Part shown: piece by piece, positions 9,508-19,407 of the stretch
Layout: the number at the start of each line of letters is the position of its first letter
Numbering within the stretch: position 1 is the stretch's first letter
NCBI GenBank assembly: GCA_003389385.1
Contig: QQVM01000004.1
Coordinates: 248,001-312,000, forward strand
DNA from: Bacteroidota bacterium
Lineage (GTDB): Bacteria; Bacteroidota; Bacteroidia; AKYH767-A; 2013-40CM-41-45
DNA length: 64,000 bases
Direction: 5' to 3'
Translations under genes and position numbers: made by a program
Notes under the pieces: generated by a model
Told to the model about the DNA's origin: nothing
What the model saw: the letters and a program-made list of their open reading frames with translations, nothing else
The model's database searches: none

Positions 9508-12500
9508 TTAAAAGAAGGCTCTTACCTGCACTCCTCCTGTATGAATAGTTTTTGACTGTTCAAGCTTTCTGCCATCATAATTGAGATTGAGTTGAACCGA
9601 TTTGCCCAGGTTTCTTTGTAAATTAAAATTCCAGGTAACGTTTCGGCCGTTTTTCAGTCCTTCCAGCATTTCATAGGCAAGAAAGCTGTTCTCTCCACTG
9701 TTGAATTTCACTTCGATCAGATTAATCTTTGCTGTGAGAATACCACTGTTTACCGTGGTGTATTTAAGTTCAAAACCTGTATTATTCATGAAAACCTTTT
9801 CGCCCCCGCCGGATTCTGAATTGATCTTTTCAGAGTATTTATAGGAAAGGGTAGTGCGAAATGTAGTTCCCGGCTGATAAGTGAATCTTGGTTCTGCGCT
9901 TTGCGATTTGATTCGGAAGTTTCTGCCGCTGAAAAAACCTGAGGTGTTTTTTCTTTCGCTTTTTTCGAGACCAAGCGTAATGAGGTAAATTCGGGAAATA
10001 TTCCATCTCGAGTTCAGAGCATGAGACTCAAGTTGACGGGTTTCAAATCCGTTTGACAACAATGACTTGTTATTGTTCTGCTGATATATAAAATCTGCGC
10101 CATAGACAGGATTAGAGCGGTTCAGGTACAAAATGTTCCTCAGAGAAGAATTGATTGACACCAGCAAACTATCGTTAATGCTTCGGCTGAAAGGGTTCAG
10201 TGAAGAGAGAAGAGTTTCATCTCTGGTTTTTTTCTCCAGGCGAAGAGAGAGCTGGTCGGAAAAGCGATACCAGAGCGGCGTTTTTCCGCTTGATGAACTT
10301 CTTCCAGATGCTGGATTAATATTCAGCACCTCAGAAAATTGGTTGCTTCTTGTGGTGATGAATTGGTTTGAAGCTACAAAGACACGAATGTATTCGGCCT
10401 GATCTCTGAAGGTTGCAATTGCAAATTCATCCAGGTCTTTCACACCGTTCTGATTGTAGTCGGCAAGGTAAGTGTATACACCCTGTCCCGCAGGAACCTG
10501 CAAATAATAAAATTCCTGTTTGCGTTCCAGGCCAGTGCCAGCCTCATAATATGTTGAGGCCTGAATTTTTCCTTTCCAAAAATTAACAGAATGATCCAGA
10601 CGGTTTAACAGATTTTCAGAGGGAGAAAAAAGAATGCCTGCATTTTCTGTCGTTCTCAGTTTCCGGTATGTAGTGTTTACTCTTAATATATGCTTCGGAT
10701 TTTTTATAAATTCGGCGGATGCATTTAATTCGTCAGCCTTTGTAAACAAAAGCAGATTTCCGGAGGATGGCAGTTTATCTTCTCTGTATTTATAGTTAAG
10801 GGATGCCTTGTTTTTAAAATCTGAAGGCGTCGTAGCATACACTGAATATTCCTGGAATCCGGCACTGTTGCCAAGCAGTGAATCATTTGCCCGGCTGTAA
10901 ATACTGTTCAGCTCAGTGTTTTCTTTCAGGCCCAATACAACTTTCCATACTTGTCTGGATACATCTGCATGATGTCTGAGAAAGCTGGTTTTATTCATAG
11001 AGCCTTTGGTCCGCAGATAGCTGATACCTGAAACCAGTTTGTATTTATCAAGGTTTAAGGAAGCTGAACCTGAATTCATCAGTCCGTTATAATCATCACC
11101 CCTGAAATAGGATTTCAGATCGTATGCGACGTTGCCATACTTTTGACTGAAAAGCGTGCTTTTTACTCCTCCAATGTGTTCTTCTCCTGTGGAGGATGAC
11201 AAGCCAAGATTCCAGTCGCGATCAAATTCCACATTACGGAATCTTTCCACTGGGCGAAAATGCTTTCCGGTATGCTCATATGATATCGAATTGACGAGTT
11301 TCCAGTTGTCTGCAGAATCTTTTCTGATATCTGTATGGTTTTTCCATTCAGTCCTCAATGCGTAGCCCTGATTGTCAGAATCGCCGACTTCAGAGAAAAG
11401 ATTCAAATCGTTATTGCTCATGGCAGCCTCGACATTAAGAATGTTATTTTCATTTAATGTGATGTCTGACCCCAGGCTGAACAATTGTTGTTTTGAAGGC
11501 GCTGGAATGAGAGCCTGTGGGGAGTAATTCCCCTGGCTGATACCGTTCAGCGGAACTACCCATTTGAAAACTCTTCCGTTGGCAGAAGTTATATCCAGCA
11601 AGTAATCACCGTTTCCTGAACCAACTTCTGTAAATGAAACCTGCCAACGGGCACTGTCAGGATTTACTGAGTATAAAAATATGTTGTAATTGTTGCCATC
11701 CACAGTCGTATCTTTCTTCTGGTACAGTACGATGTCGGCATTAAAAGCTACGCTATCACCCGTAGGATAGAATGCCTGTCCAATATCATCGCCAATGTCA
11801 CTAAGCAATGCTTTTCTTGCACTGTCAAGATCAAGAAGAAGAGGCTGGTTCTTGCCATCCTGTTCTGAATAAAGATTGAAGCGAAGTTTTATTTTTTCTG
11901 CTTCATATTCCTGATTGAGATGAATGAGTGATCTGGAGTAGTTTTTGTCCGAATACTCAAATTCCACCACGATTCTTGAATCTTTTGTTATTAGTCGCTT
12001 TGAAGTGAATGTTACTTCAGCAGTATTGTAATCGATCACATAATCATGGTCCAGTCCGCGCACGAGCTGAAGTCCATCCAAAAACACCTTCTCTGTTCCG
12101 GAAAGAACAATAATAAATGTTTCTGCATTGTTACCTGAAAGCCTGTAGGGTCCCTGGTTTCCTTCGACAGCTCTGATCGTGTTCCTGGTAAACTTTCCCT
12201 TAGAAACAGCCAGAGCAGCGCCGGCTTTTAGCTGTTTAGTATTTTCTTTGTTGAGGGCATGACGTGTTGTAAAGTATCCTCCCTGTCCTTTTTTAAAAAA
12301 ATTCATGAAATATCCTTCAGGCTTTTTAAGTTCAAAGTCACCGGCAATGAGTGTGTTTTTTTTATCCGACAACTGAATAAAAACCTTGTCGAAGTCCTGA
12401 AGTTGTTGTGTGTTTCCTTCGGGCTGGACTGGAATGTTTTCATCCGTAATTGCGGCCAGAATTTCCACATTGTCGCTGAGCATTCCCGACAGTTGCAGAT

Positions 12501-12984
12501 TCAGACTGGAGTTTACGAATACATCCTGGTTGTTACCGAAGGAAACACCACGGGAAATGCTTCCTGACTTATTCAGTCCCTGCATTTTGAATATATCATC
12601 CTGACGGGAAGAAGGCTTATATATAAATGGATTTGTAGCAACACCAGGACGAATTTCTCCGGGATCCTTTCTTCTCATATTTTGAGATAGGAGAAAAGAA
12701 AAAACTCTATATGTGATTTTCAGGCTGTCTGTACCTGGACTTTTCAGCCAAATCAGTTTTCCTTCTGCCGGCATGATCAGGAAGTTTTCCGGTTGTAAAA
12801 ATGTAGAATCACTTGCCCAAAGGAGTACAGATCCGGGGACAAGGCTCAGCGTGTCCACTTGAACAGTATCCTTGTTTGAGAAAATGTACTTTTCACGAAG
12901 ATTACTCACAGATTGTCCGTAAGCATTCATTTGCATGAGAGCTAGCAGAGAAATGAGACAAATAATTTGACTGGAAAATCTCAT
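9508..12984 (-). CDS. Large outer-membrane/surface protein, possibly SprA-like barrel, hypothetical
   Basis: 1158 aa with signal peptide; NLQLSGMLSDNVEILAAITDENIP... and DYVIDYNTAEVTFTSKRLITKDSRIVVEFEYSD resemble SprA repeat motifs; aromatic C-terminal beta strands. Confidence 0.75.
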   Translation of the reverse strand: MRFSSQIICLISLLALMQMNAYGQSVSNLREKYIFSNKDTVQVDTLSLVPGSVLLWASDSTFLQPENFLIMPAEGKLIWLKSPGTDSLKITYRVFSFLLSQNMRRKDPGEIRPGVATNPFIYKPSSRQDDIFKMQGLNKSGSISRGVSFGNNQDVFVNSSLNLQLSGMLSDNVEILAAITDENIPVQPEGNTQQLQDFDKVFIQLSDKKNTLIAGDFELKKPEGYFMNFFKKGQGGYFTTRHALNKENTKQLKAGAALAVSKGKFTRNTIRAVEGNQGPYRLSGNNAETFIIVLSGTEKVFLDGLQLVRGLDHDYVIDYNTAEVTFTSKRLITKDSRIVVEFEYSDKNYSRSLIHLNQEYEAEKIKLRFNLYSEQDGKNQPLLLDLDSARKALLSDIGDDIGQAFYPTGDSVAFNADIVLYQKKDTTVDGNNYNIFLYSVNPDSARWQVSFTEVGSGNGDYLLDITSANGRVFKWVVPLNGISQGNYSPQALIPAPSKQQLFSLGSDITLNENNILNVEAAMSNNDLNLFSEVGDSDNQGYALRTEWKNHTDIRKDSADNWKLVNSISYEHTGKHFRPVERFRNVEFDRDWNLGLSSSTGEEHIGGVKSTLFSQKYGNVAYDLKSYFRGDDYNGLMNSGSASLNLDKYKLVSGISYLRTKGSMNKTSFLRHHADVSRQVWKVVLGLKENTELNSIYSRANDSLLGNSAGFQEYSVYATTPSDFKNKASLNYKYREDKLPSSGNLLLFTKADELNASAEFIKNPKHILRVNTTYRKLRTTENAGILFSPSENLLNRLDHSVNFWKGKIQASTYYEAGTGLERKQEFYYLQVPAGQGVYTYLADYNQNGVKDLDEFAIATFRDQAEYIRVFVASNQFITTRSNQFSEVLNINPASGRSSSSGKTPLWYRFSDQLSLRLEKKTRDETLLSSLNPFSRSINDSLLVSINSSLRNILYLNRSNPVYGADFIYQQNNNKSLLSNGFETRQLESHALNSRWNISRIYLITLGLEKSERKNTSGFFSGRNFRIKSQSAEPRFTYQPGTTFRTTLSYKYSEKINSESGGGEKVFMNNTGFELKYTTVNSGILTAKINLIEVKFNSGENSFLAYEMLEGLKNGRNVTWNFNLQRNLGKSVQLNLNYDGRKLEQSKTIHTGGVQVRAFF

Positions 12985-13109
12985 GAGACCTGACCTGTAA
13001 AAATAAGTTTTATTACGGGTTTGTTGTTTTGTCTTGATATTATCAACGAACAGGATTTCATGCTATTCTGCGGTATGTTCGCCGGCTTTTAATTAAATTT
13101 ATCATCTCA

Positions 13110-13877
13110 ATGAAAAAGATAATTACTTACAACATAAACGGCATCAGATCAGCCTTGTCGAAGGATTTTTCAACCTGGCTTACAGGTATGAATCCGGATA
13201 TAATTTGCCTTCAGGAAATCAAGGCCAGTCCGGACCAGTTCGACACAAACATTTTTAAGGCTATGGGCTATCATGATTTCTGGTTTCCTGCGCAGAAAAA
13301 GGGATACAGCGGTGTGGCAATACTTTGCAAGGAAAAGCCAATTGGAACTGAATACGGTACTGGACACAGGCAGTCTGATCAAGAAGGGCGTGTGATCAGA
13401 GTGGACTTTAAAGATTATTCCGTGATGAGTGTGTATGCTCCTTCAGGTTCCAGTGGCGACGAGAGACAGGATTTCAAAATGATCTGGCTTGAAGAATACA
13501 TCCGGTATATGAAGAAGCTTTTAAAGGATAAACCGAATCTTCTGGTGACAGGGGATTTCAACATTTGCCATAAGCCAATTGACATTCACAATCCTGTAAG
13601 CAATGCAAGGTCATCGGGTTTTCTCCCTGAAGAACGTGAATGGATGGACCGTTTCACAGAAGTAGGATTCAATGATGCTTTCCGGCATTTCAATTCAGAT
13701 CCGCACGAATACACATGGTGGAGTTTCAGGGCCAATGCCAGAGCCAAGAATCTCGGCTGGCGAATTGATTACCAGTTTGTAAGTGGAGACCTTGTAAAAC
13801 TGCTGAAACATTCAGCGCATATTCCAGAAGCCAGGCACAGTGATCATTGCCCAGTCCTTGTTGATGCAGACCTATAA
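13110..13877 (+). CDS. xth: Exodeoxyribonuclease III
   Basis: 255 aa; KKIITYNINGIRSALSK, ICLQEIKA, GDFNICH, WSFRANARAKNLGWRIDY, SDHCPV motifs of ExoIII. Confidence 0.92.
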   Translation: MKKIITYNINGIRSALSKDFSTWLTGMNPDIICLQEIKASPDQFDTNIFKAMGYHDFWFPAQKKGYSGVAILCKEKPIGTEYGTGHRQSDQEGRVIRVDFKDYSVMSVYAPSGSSGDERQDFKMIWLEEYIRYMKKLLKDKPNLLVTGDFNICHKPIDIHNPVSNARSSGFLPEEREWMDRFTEVGFNDAFRHFNSDPHEYTWWSFRANARAKNLGWRIDYQFVSGDLVKLLKHSAHIPEARHSDHCPVLVDADL

Positions 13878-13907
13878 AAAAAGCCGCTCAAATACTGGCG
13901 GCTTTTT
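13876..13907. terminator. Bidirectional rho-independent terminator between xth and ompH
   Basis: AAAAAGCCGC ... GCGGCTTTTT hairpin between convergent genes, poly-A/poly-T on both sides. Confidence 0.85.
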
Positions 13908-13923
13908 CTATGAGCTTTGAAGT

Positions 13924-14436
13924 TTATTTTATTCCCAACTTGGATTTTACCATAGGCATTATGTCATCGCTTTCCTGTGCAAAGATTATACTGCCCAGGC
14001 TGGTATCAAAAATATAAGAGTATGATTTTTCTTTTGCGATATCCTTAATCGCGTCTTCAGCTCTTTTGAGGATAGGACCATAAAGTTCTTCTTTTTTCTT
14101 CTGGAGTGACTCCTGTGCAGTTTGCTGAAAATCCTGAATACGGTTACCCAGGTCATTCAATTCTCTTTCCTTGGTGATACGAATCGCTTCAGGAAATGAA
14201 TCTGCCTTTGACTGGTAGTTCTGCAGTTTCGACTGATACTCGGCAGTCATTCCTTTAAGTTGAGAGTCGAGTGATTCACCGTATTTCCTGAGTGTGCTGT
14301 CAGCTGTTCTGGTCTGAGGCATCAATTGAATCAGTTCACCGGAGTCGATGTGTCCGAACTTCAGAGTTTGAGAAAAAGCAGAATAAGTAGCAAGAGCAGA
14401 AATAAGAGCTGTAGCCAGCAGAATTTTTTTAAACAT
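13924..14436 (-). CDS. OmpH/Skp family periplasmic chaperone
   Basis: 170 aa, signal peptide, LKFGHIDSGELIQLMPQTRTADSTLRKY..., coiled-coil Skp-like middle. Confidence 0.88.
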   Translation of the reverse strand: MFKKILLATALISALATYSAFSQTLKFGHIDSGELIQLMPQTRTADSTLRKYGESLDSQLKGMTAEYQSKLQNYQSKADSFPEAIRITKERELNDLGNRIQDFQQTAQESLQKKKEELYGPILKRAEDAIKDIAKEKSYSYIFDTSLGSIIFAQESDDIMPMVKSKLGIK

Positions 14437-14459
14437 GTTTGTTGGGTATATAATTTGGT

Positions 14460-15101
14460 TTATTTTTTAGGATCATCCATTTTAATTTCAGAGCCGCCGC
14501 TGTCCTGGCTGCCTTGTCCACCTGATCCGGGATTGCCAGATTTTCCGGAGCCGGAATCTTTGGCTGCGGGTTTATAGCCCATTGCCAGTAATACCGCATC
14601 GCTTTTGTCGTACTTGGGGTTTGTGTACAGCATAATCAGATCACTTGATTTGTCAAATATCACTGCATAGCTCTGATCGGTTGCCAGTTTTTTTACAGCA
14701 TTGTATATTTTATCCTGAATCGGTTTGATCAGTTCCTGCTTTTTCTTGAAGAGATCACCATCGTAACCGAAGCGTTGCTTTTGCAGGTCTTTTACATCTT
14801 TCTCCTTTTGGGTGATTTCGTCCTGGCGGCGTTTCTTCATCTCTTCAGTGAGAAGAACCTGTTCAGCCTGATAGGTTTTATAAAGTTTATCGATGATGGC
14901 ATATTTGTCTTCGATTTCCTTTTGCCACATTATGGAGAGGTTATCGAGTTGTTGCTGGGCTGCTTTGTAATCCGGAATATTTTCCAGTATGTATTCTGTA
15001 TTAACGTAAGCGTACTTCTGGGCTTTTACCATCATAGTTCCTGTGATGAACAGGGTTAAGGCAGCCAGAAAGATTTTCGAAAGAAACAGTAGGTTTTTCA
15101 T
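14460..15101 (-). CDS. OmpH/Skp family periplasmic chaperone with Gly/Ser-rich C-terminal tail
   Basis: 213 aa, YAYVNTEYILENIPDYKAAQQQLDNLS, coiled coil, tail GSGKSGNPGSGGQGSQDSGGSE. Confidence 0.88.
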   Translation of the reverse strand: MKNLLFLSKIFLAALTLFITGTMMVKAQKYAYVNTEYILENIPDYKAAQQQLDNLSIMWQKEIEDKYAIIDKLYKTYQAEQVLLTEEMKKRRQDEITQKEKDVKDLQKQRFGYDGDLFKKKQELIKPIQDKIYNAVKKLATDQSYAVIFDKSSDLIMLYTNPKYDKSDAVLLAMGYKPAAKDSGSGKSGNPGSGGQGSQDSGGSEIKMDDPKK

Positions 15102-15127
15102 GATGGATCCTTTCTTTTTGAGGGGTG

Positions 15128-15157
15128 CAAATGTATGAATTTAAAATTGTTGTCCAA
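15128..15157 (-). promoter_or_regulatory. Putative promoter for the ompH pair, overlapping the bamA 3' end
   Basis: On minus strand: TTG (15157-15155), 19 bp spacer, TACATTTG (15135-15128), upstream of ATG at 15101. Confidence 0.5.
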
Positions 15158-17636
15158 TTGAGAAGTGGAACTGGGAACCATTGGCGTCTGGCGCATTGTT
15201 CAGCTTATCCAGTCCATAACCCCAATCCAGACCAAGGACTCCGAATACCGGCAGGAATATTCGAATGCCGGCTCCGAGAGATCTCTTTGCACTGAAAGGA
15301 TTAAACTCCTTGAAGTTCAGCCAGGCGTTTCCGCCTTCGGCGAATGTGAGGAGATAAATAGTGGCTGATGGGTTCAATGAAACCGGATATCTTAGTTCCA
15401 TTGTGTATTTGTCAAAGATTGTGCCACCTATCATGCTGTTTAGGGAATTCCTGGGAGTGAGAGAGTTGTTTTCATAACCTCTGAGAGCAATAATTTCTCT
15501 TCCGTCGAGTGAAAATCCTGAAAGGCCATCTCCACCCAGGTAAAATCTTTCGAATGGAGAAGCTCCGAGATTTCGGTTATAAAGGCCAAGAAAACCATAC
15601 TGAATTTTAGTATGCAGCACAAGATTGCCTGCCAGTTTTGTATACCACAGGGAAGAAAATTTCCATTTGTGATATTCGATAAACTTATATTTCTCGTTAG
15701 GAGTGGCTGTTTTATAATCAATGCTATTGAAGAGTGAATAAGGAGGAGTAAGTTGAAGAGTCAGTGACAGCTGAGAACCGCTTCTTGGATAAATGGGAGC
15801 ATCAATTGAATTCCTTGAGATAGTTTCTCTGAAACTCAGGTTATTGGAAAAGCCATCGCTGAAGAGGAAGGTATTACCATAGTTTTCCAGAGTATAATAC
15901 TGGTAGCTTACTTCATGATAAATAGTGAAAAAGTCGTCTGGTTTTTTCAGTCTTTTGCCAAGTCCTACTGAGACACCTGTGATGAAGATAGCCTGTCTGT
16001 TAGGGTCTTCCTTTTTAACGCCGTTAGTTTGTATCGAATGATAAACCGATACGCTGAGTGAGTTCGGTTTTTTTCCGCCAAGCCATGGCTCAGTGAATGA
16101 TGCATTGTATGACTGGAAGAATTTTCCGTTTGTTTGCGCACGCAAGCTGAGACGTTGTCCGTCACCTGAAGGGAGCGGTCTCCAGGCATTTTTCTTGAAA
16201 AAATTTCTTGCTGAAAAATTGTTGAATGCAAGTCCGAGTGTACCAACTAATTGATTTGCGCCATATCCCCCTGAAAGTTCCAACTGGTCGGATGGTTTTT
16301 CTTCAACAGTGTATTCTATATCTACTGTTCCATCTGCAGGATTGGGTTTAGGATTTACGCCCAGTTTTTCCTGATCGAAATATCCAAGTTGTGCAAGTTC
16401 ACGCTGTGTCCGGATGATGTCTGAGCGGCTGAAAAGCTGACCGGGTTTTGTGCGTATTTCCCGCATGATTACCCGGTCGTTTGTTTTGGTGTTTCCGGCC
16501 ACAGTAATTTTATTGACCCTTGCCTGACGTCCTTCATAGATTCTCATTTCAAGATCTATGCTGTCTCCTTCCACACTTATTTCGACAGGGGTGACAGAAA
16601 AGAAGAGATAGCCATCGTCCATGTAGAGAGAGCTGACATCCCTGCCGCTTTGGTTCATGTAAAGACGCTGGTCGAGAACCGACTGGTCATACACATCACC
16701 TTTTTTTATTCCAAGAATATTGTTCAGATCCTGAGAAGTATGCTTTGTGTTGCCGACCCAGGAAATGTTTCTGAAGAAATACTGCCTGCCTTCATTCAGT
16801 TCAATTTTGATTCCTATAGCTGAAGCGGAAGGCCTGTAGATAGAATCTCCGGAGACAGCCGCGTCACGGTAACCTTTGTCGTGGTACTTAGCTACAACTT
16901 TGTTTTTATCATCCTGGTATTTGCTGTCTATGAATTTCGCAGTAGTGAAAATCTTATACCACTTTTTTTCTTTGGTATCCTTCATTGCTCTTCGAAGCTT
17001 TCCGTCGGTGAATGCCTGATTACCTTCAAAGTCTATATGCCGGATTCTTACCTTTTCTTTTTTATCGACGATGATGTCAAGAATTTCCCTGTTGGCATAT
17101 GTGCTGTCCGTAATTTCTTTAATTGTTACCTCAGCATCTAAATAGCCTTTGTCGATGTAGAATTCTTTTACGGTATGCTTCACATTATTCAGGACATTCT
17201 CAGTAATGACTTTGTCTCTGTCGAGACGGATTTTTTCGCGTATCTTATCTGCATCTGATTTTGAAACACCTTTAAATGAGAATTTTGATAGTCGCGGTCT
17301 TTCCTGAAGAATGAGTTCAAAGAAAATCAAGTTGCCCTGAGTACGGCTCGCGGAAAGCTTTACATCTGCAAAGAGTCCCTGCTTCCAAAGGTTTGTGATA
17401 GCCTTGGATGTCTTTTCTCCCGGAACATCGATGGTGTCACCTACGCTCAGTCCGGAAATTGAAATCAGCACAGCCTCATCCAGGAACTGTGTGCCTTTCA
17501 CTACGACTCCCCCTATGACATATTCCTTTGGGTTGCCATAATCAATCACCAGGCTGTCACCGCCAAGCTGTATCTGAGCGTGAACAAAGGTTGAGGATAT
17601 AAAGAGTAGCAGGAGGAAAAAAATCCTTTTTATCAT
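15141..17636 (-). CDS. bamA: Outer membrane protein assembly factor BamA
   Basis: 831 aa, POTRA repeats, C-terminal Omp85 barrel with RGYENNSLTPRNS and terminal FHFSIGQQF. Confidence 0.93.
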   Translation of the reverse strand: MIKRIFFLLLLFISSTFVHAQIQLGGDSLVIDYGNPKEYVIGGVVVKGTQFLDEAVLISISGLSVGDTIDVPGEKTSKAITNLWKQGLFADVKLSASRTQGNLIFFELILQERPRLSKFSFKGVSKSDADKIREKIRLDRDKVITENVLNNVKHTVKEFYIDKGYLDAEVTIKEITDSTYANREILDIIVDKKEKVRIRHIDFEGNQAFTDGKLRRAMKDTKEKKWYKIFTTAKFIDSKYQDDKNKVVAKYHDKGYRDAAVSGDSIYRPSASAIGIKIELNEGRQYFFRNISWVGNTKHTSQDLNNILGIKKGDVYDQSVLDQRLYMNQSGRDVSSLYMDDGYLFFSVTPVEISVEGDSIDLEMRIYEGRQARVNKITVAGNTKTNDRVIMREIRTKPGQLFSRSDIIRTQRELAQLGYFDQEKLGVNPKPNPADGTVDIEYTVEEKPSDQLELSGGYGANQLVGTLGLAFNNFSARNFFKKNAWRPLPSGDGQRLSLRAQTNGKFFQSYNASFTEPWLGGKKPNSLSVSVYHSIQTNGVKKEDPNRQAIFITGVSVGLGKRLKKPDDFFTIYHEVSYQYYTLENYGNTFLFSDGFSNNLSFRETISRNSIDAPIYPRSGSQLSLTLQLTPPYSLFNSIDYKTATPNEKYKFIEYHKWKFSSLWYTKLAGNLVLHTKIQYGFLGLYNRNLGASPFERFYLGGDGLSGFSLDGREIIALRGYENNSLTPRNSLNSMIGGTIFDKYTMELRYPVSLNPSATIYLLTFAEGGNAWLNFKEFNPFSAKRSLGAGIRIFLPVFGVLGLDWGYGLDKLNNAPDANGSQFHFSIGQQF

Positions 17637-17638
17637 AC

Positions 17639-18382
17639 TTATTTTTGAATTTGTTCACTCACAAGCCCGAATCGTCTTTCACGATTTTGGAAACTTATGA
17701 TGGCCTCGTAGAGATCTTCTTTGGTGTATTCGGGCCAGAGGGTAGGAGAAAAATACAGTTCGGAATAAGCGATCTGCCACAGAAGAAAATTGCTGATGCG
17801 GTATTCGCCGCTGGTTCTGATCATGAGTTCAGGATCAGGAATTCCGCTGGTGAGCAAATGTGCTTCAATTGTATCTTCGTTGATTGATTCAGGGTTAAGT
17901 TTGCCATCGCTGACTTTCAGGGCGATGTTTTTCACAGCTCTGGTAATTTCCCATTTGGAACTGTAGCTCAGTGCAAGGATCATCGACATGTGTGTGTTGT
18001 GCGAGGTTACTTCGATCGCCTCTCTGAGCTCATTCTTGCAATGTGAAGGCAGGGTTTCCATGTCCCCGATGATCACAAGCTTGATATTGTTCTTAACGAG
18101 AGTATGTCTTTCCTGATGGATGGTATGGATCAGCAGTTCCATTAGGGCATTTACCTCTTCACGCGGACGGTTCCAGTTTTCAGTGGAAAATGCGTAAAGA
18201 GTCAGGTATTTTACGCCCAGTTCAGCAGCTGCTTCGGTTACATCGCGCACAGCTCTTACGCCATTTTGATGTCCGAATACTCTTTCTTTTCCCTGTTTTT
18301 GCGCCCATCTTCCGTTTCCATCCATTATGATGGCAATGTGTTTAGGAAGCTTTGCGGGGTTAATTTTATCCTTGAGACTCAT
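17639..18382 (-). CDS. uppS: Isoprenyl transferase (undecaprenyl diphosphate synthase)
   Basis: HIAIIMDGNGRWAQKQGKERVFGHQNG, TLYAFSTENWNRPREEV, LMIRTSGEYRISNFLLWQIAYSELYF. Confidence 0.95.
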   Translation of the reverse strand: MSLKDKINPAKLPKHIAIIMDGNGRWAQKQGKERVFGHQNGVRAVRDVTEAAAELGVKYLTLYAFSTENWNRPREEVNALMELLIHTIHQERHTLVKNNIKLVIIGDMETLPSHCKNELREAIEVTSHNTHMSMILALSYSSKWEITRAVKNIALKVSDGKLNPESINEDTIEAHLLTSGIPDPELMIRTSGEYRISNFLLWQIAYSELYFSPTLWPEYTKEDLYEAIISFQNRERRFGLVSEQIQK

Positions 18383-18485
18383 GGTCTGAGTTAAACGCGG
18401 CGCAAGTTAATAAATTAGAGTCAAGGGAGGCAGAATGAAGGTTTTCTGATTCTAAAAAAGTGTTAAAAACGCTTAAAAAATCAGG

Positions 18486-19334
18486 TTAATGATAATTTCT
18501 TTTCTTGAAAGGTTTGCAGGAATCTTTGATCATGCTGTTAAGCCTGAAATAGATTGTGATTCCTGCGAACAGGAACCAGTCTTTATCTTTCGAATTGCCT
18601 CTTTGATTGCGGAACACATAGCTGCTATTGCTGGTATCTCTGCTGGAGAATGAACGATCTGAGAGCGCTACAGCAGCGGCTCCATTCGCAGCCAGTAGCA
18701 AATTGAGGTCTGGATAAACGGTACTGACATCATCAAGATAATCAGTGTAAGTTCTTCTTGCACCCACTTCAATTCCCATGCCTATTCTTTCAGACACAGT
18801 CCACTTCACTCCGCCTCCGAAAGGAATTGCGATCTGTATCCTTTTATACTTTTTATTGTTGTTAGTGCCCTGGCCTTCTGTTCCCAGAGGTTGCAATTCA
18901 TATACATCTCCGTTTAGTTCAGCTTTGGGATTAAATCGGAAAACCGATATGCCGCCAAATACAAAAGGTGTGAAAGGGTAAGCCAGATTTCCTGTTTCAT
19001 AGGGGAAAAAGTTGAATTCCAGCTGAGGCGAAAGTTCAAGAATATTTGAGTGGAAGGAGAGATTTCTGTCCAATTCGAACCCGTTGTCAGCTTTGCTGTC
19101 GTCACCGGAAATTTTTCCGTAATTCAGTTCAACCTTCCATGACCAATGTCTGTTCCAGTTGTGACGGAAAAACAAACCTCCGAAGGGGTGAATGAAATCA
19201 GTATTGAACAAATGTTCGGAAAGCTCGCCTTTATAATTCGTGACTCCAACCTGAATGCCTATTTCTTCATACTGTGCACGGACAAATGGTGCAGTCAGGA
19301 CGCAAAGAAGTAATAAAAAAAGAGTTTTTTTCAT
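18486..19334 (-). CDS. DUF6089-family outer-membrane beta-barrel protein
   Basis: Signal peptide; GVTNYKGEL, LQPLGTEGQG, TYTDYLDDVSTVYPD motifs; upstream of uppS. Confidence 0.85.
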   Translation of the reverse strand: MKKTLFLLLLCVLTAPFVRAQYEEIGIQVGVTNYKGELSEHLFNTDFIHPFGGLFFRHNWNRHWSWKVELNYGKISGDDSKADNGFELDRNLSFHSNILELSPQLEFNFFPYETGNLAYPFTPFVFGGISVFRFNPKAELNGDVYELQPLGTEGQGTNNNKKYKRIQIAIPFGGGVKWTVSERIGMGIEVGARRTYTDYLDDVSTVYPDLNLLLAANGAAAVALSDRSFSSRDTSNSSYVFRNQRGNSKDKDWFLFAGITIYFRLNSMIKDSCKPFKKRNYH

Positions 19335-19407
19335 TAGAGAAATCACAGGTTCTCAGGGAGATACATCAAGAACGTAAATGTCTTGACGAAAATTGAAATG
19401 AATCCAA

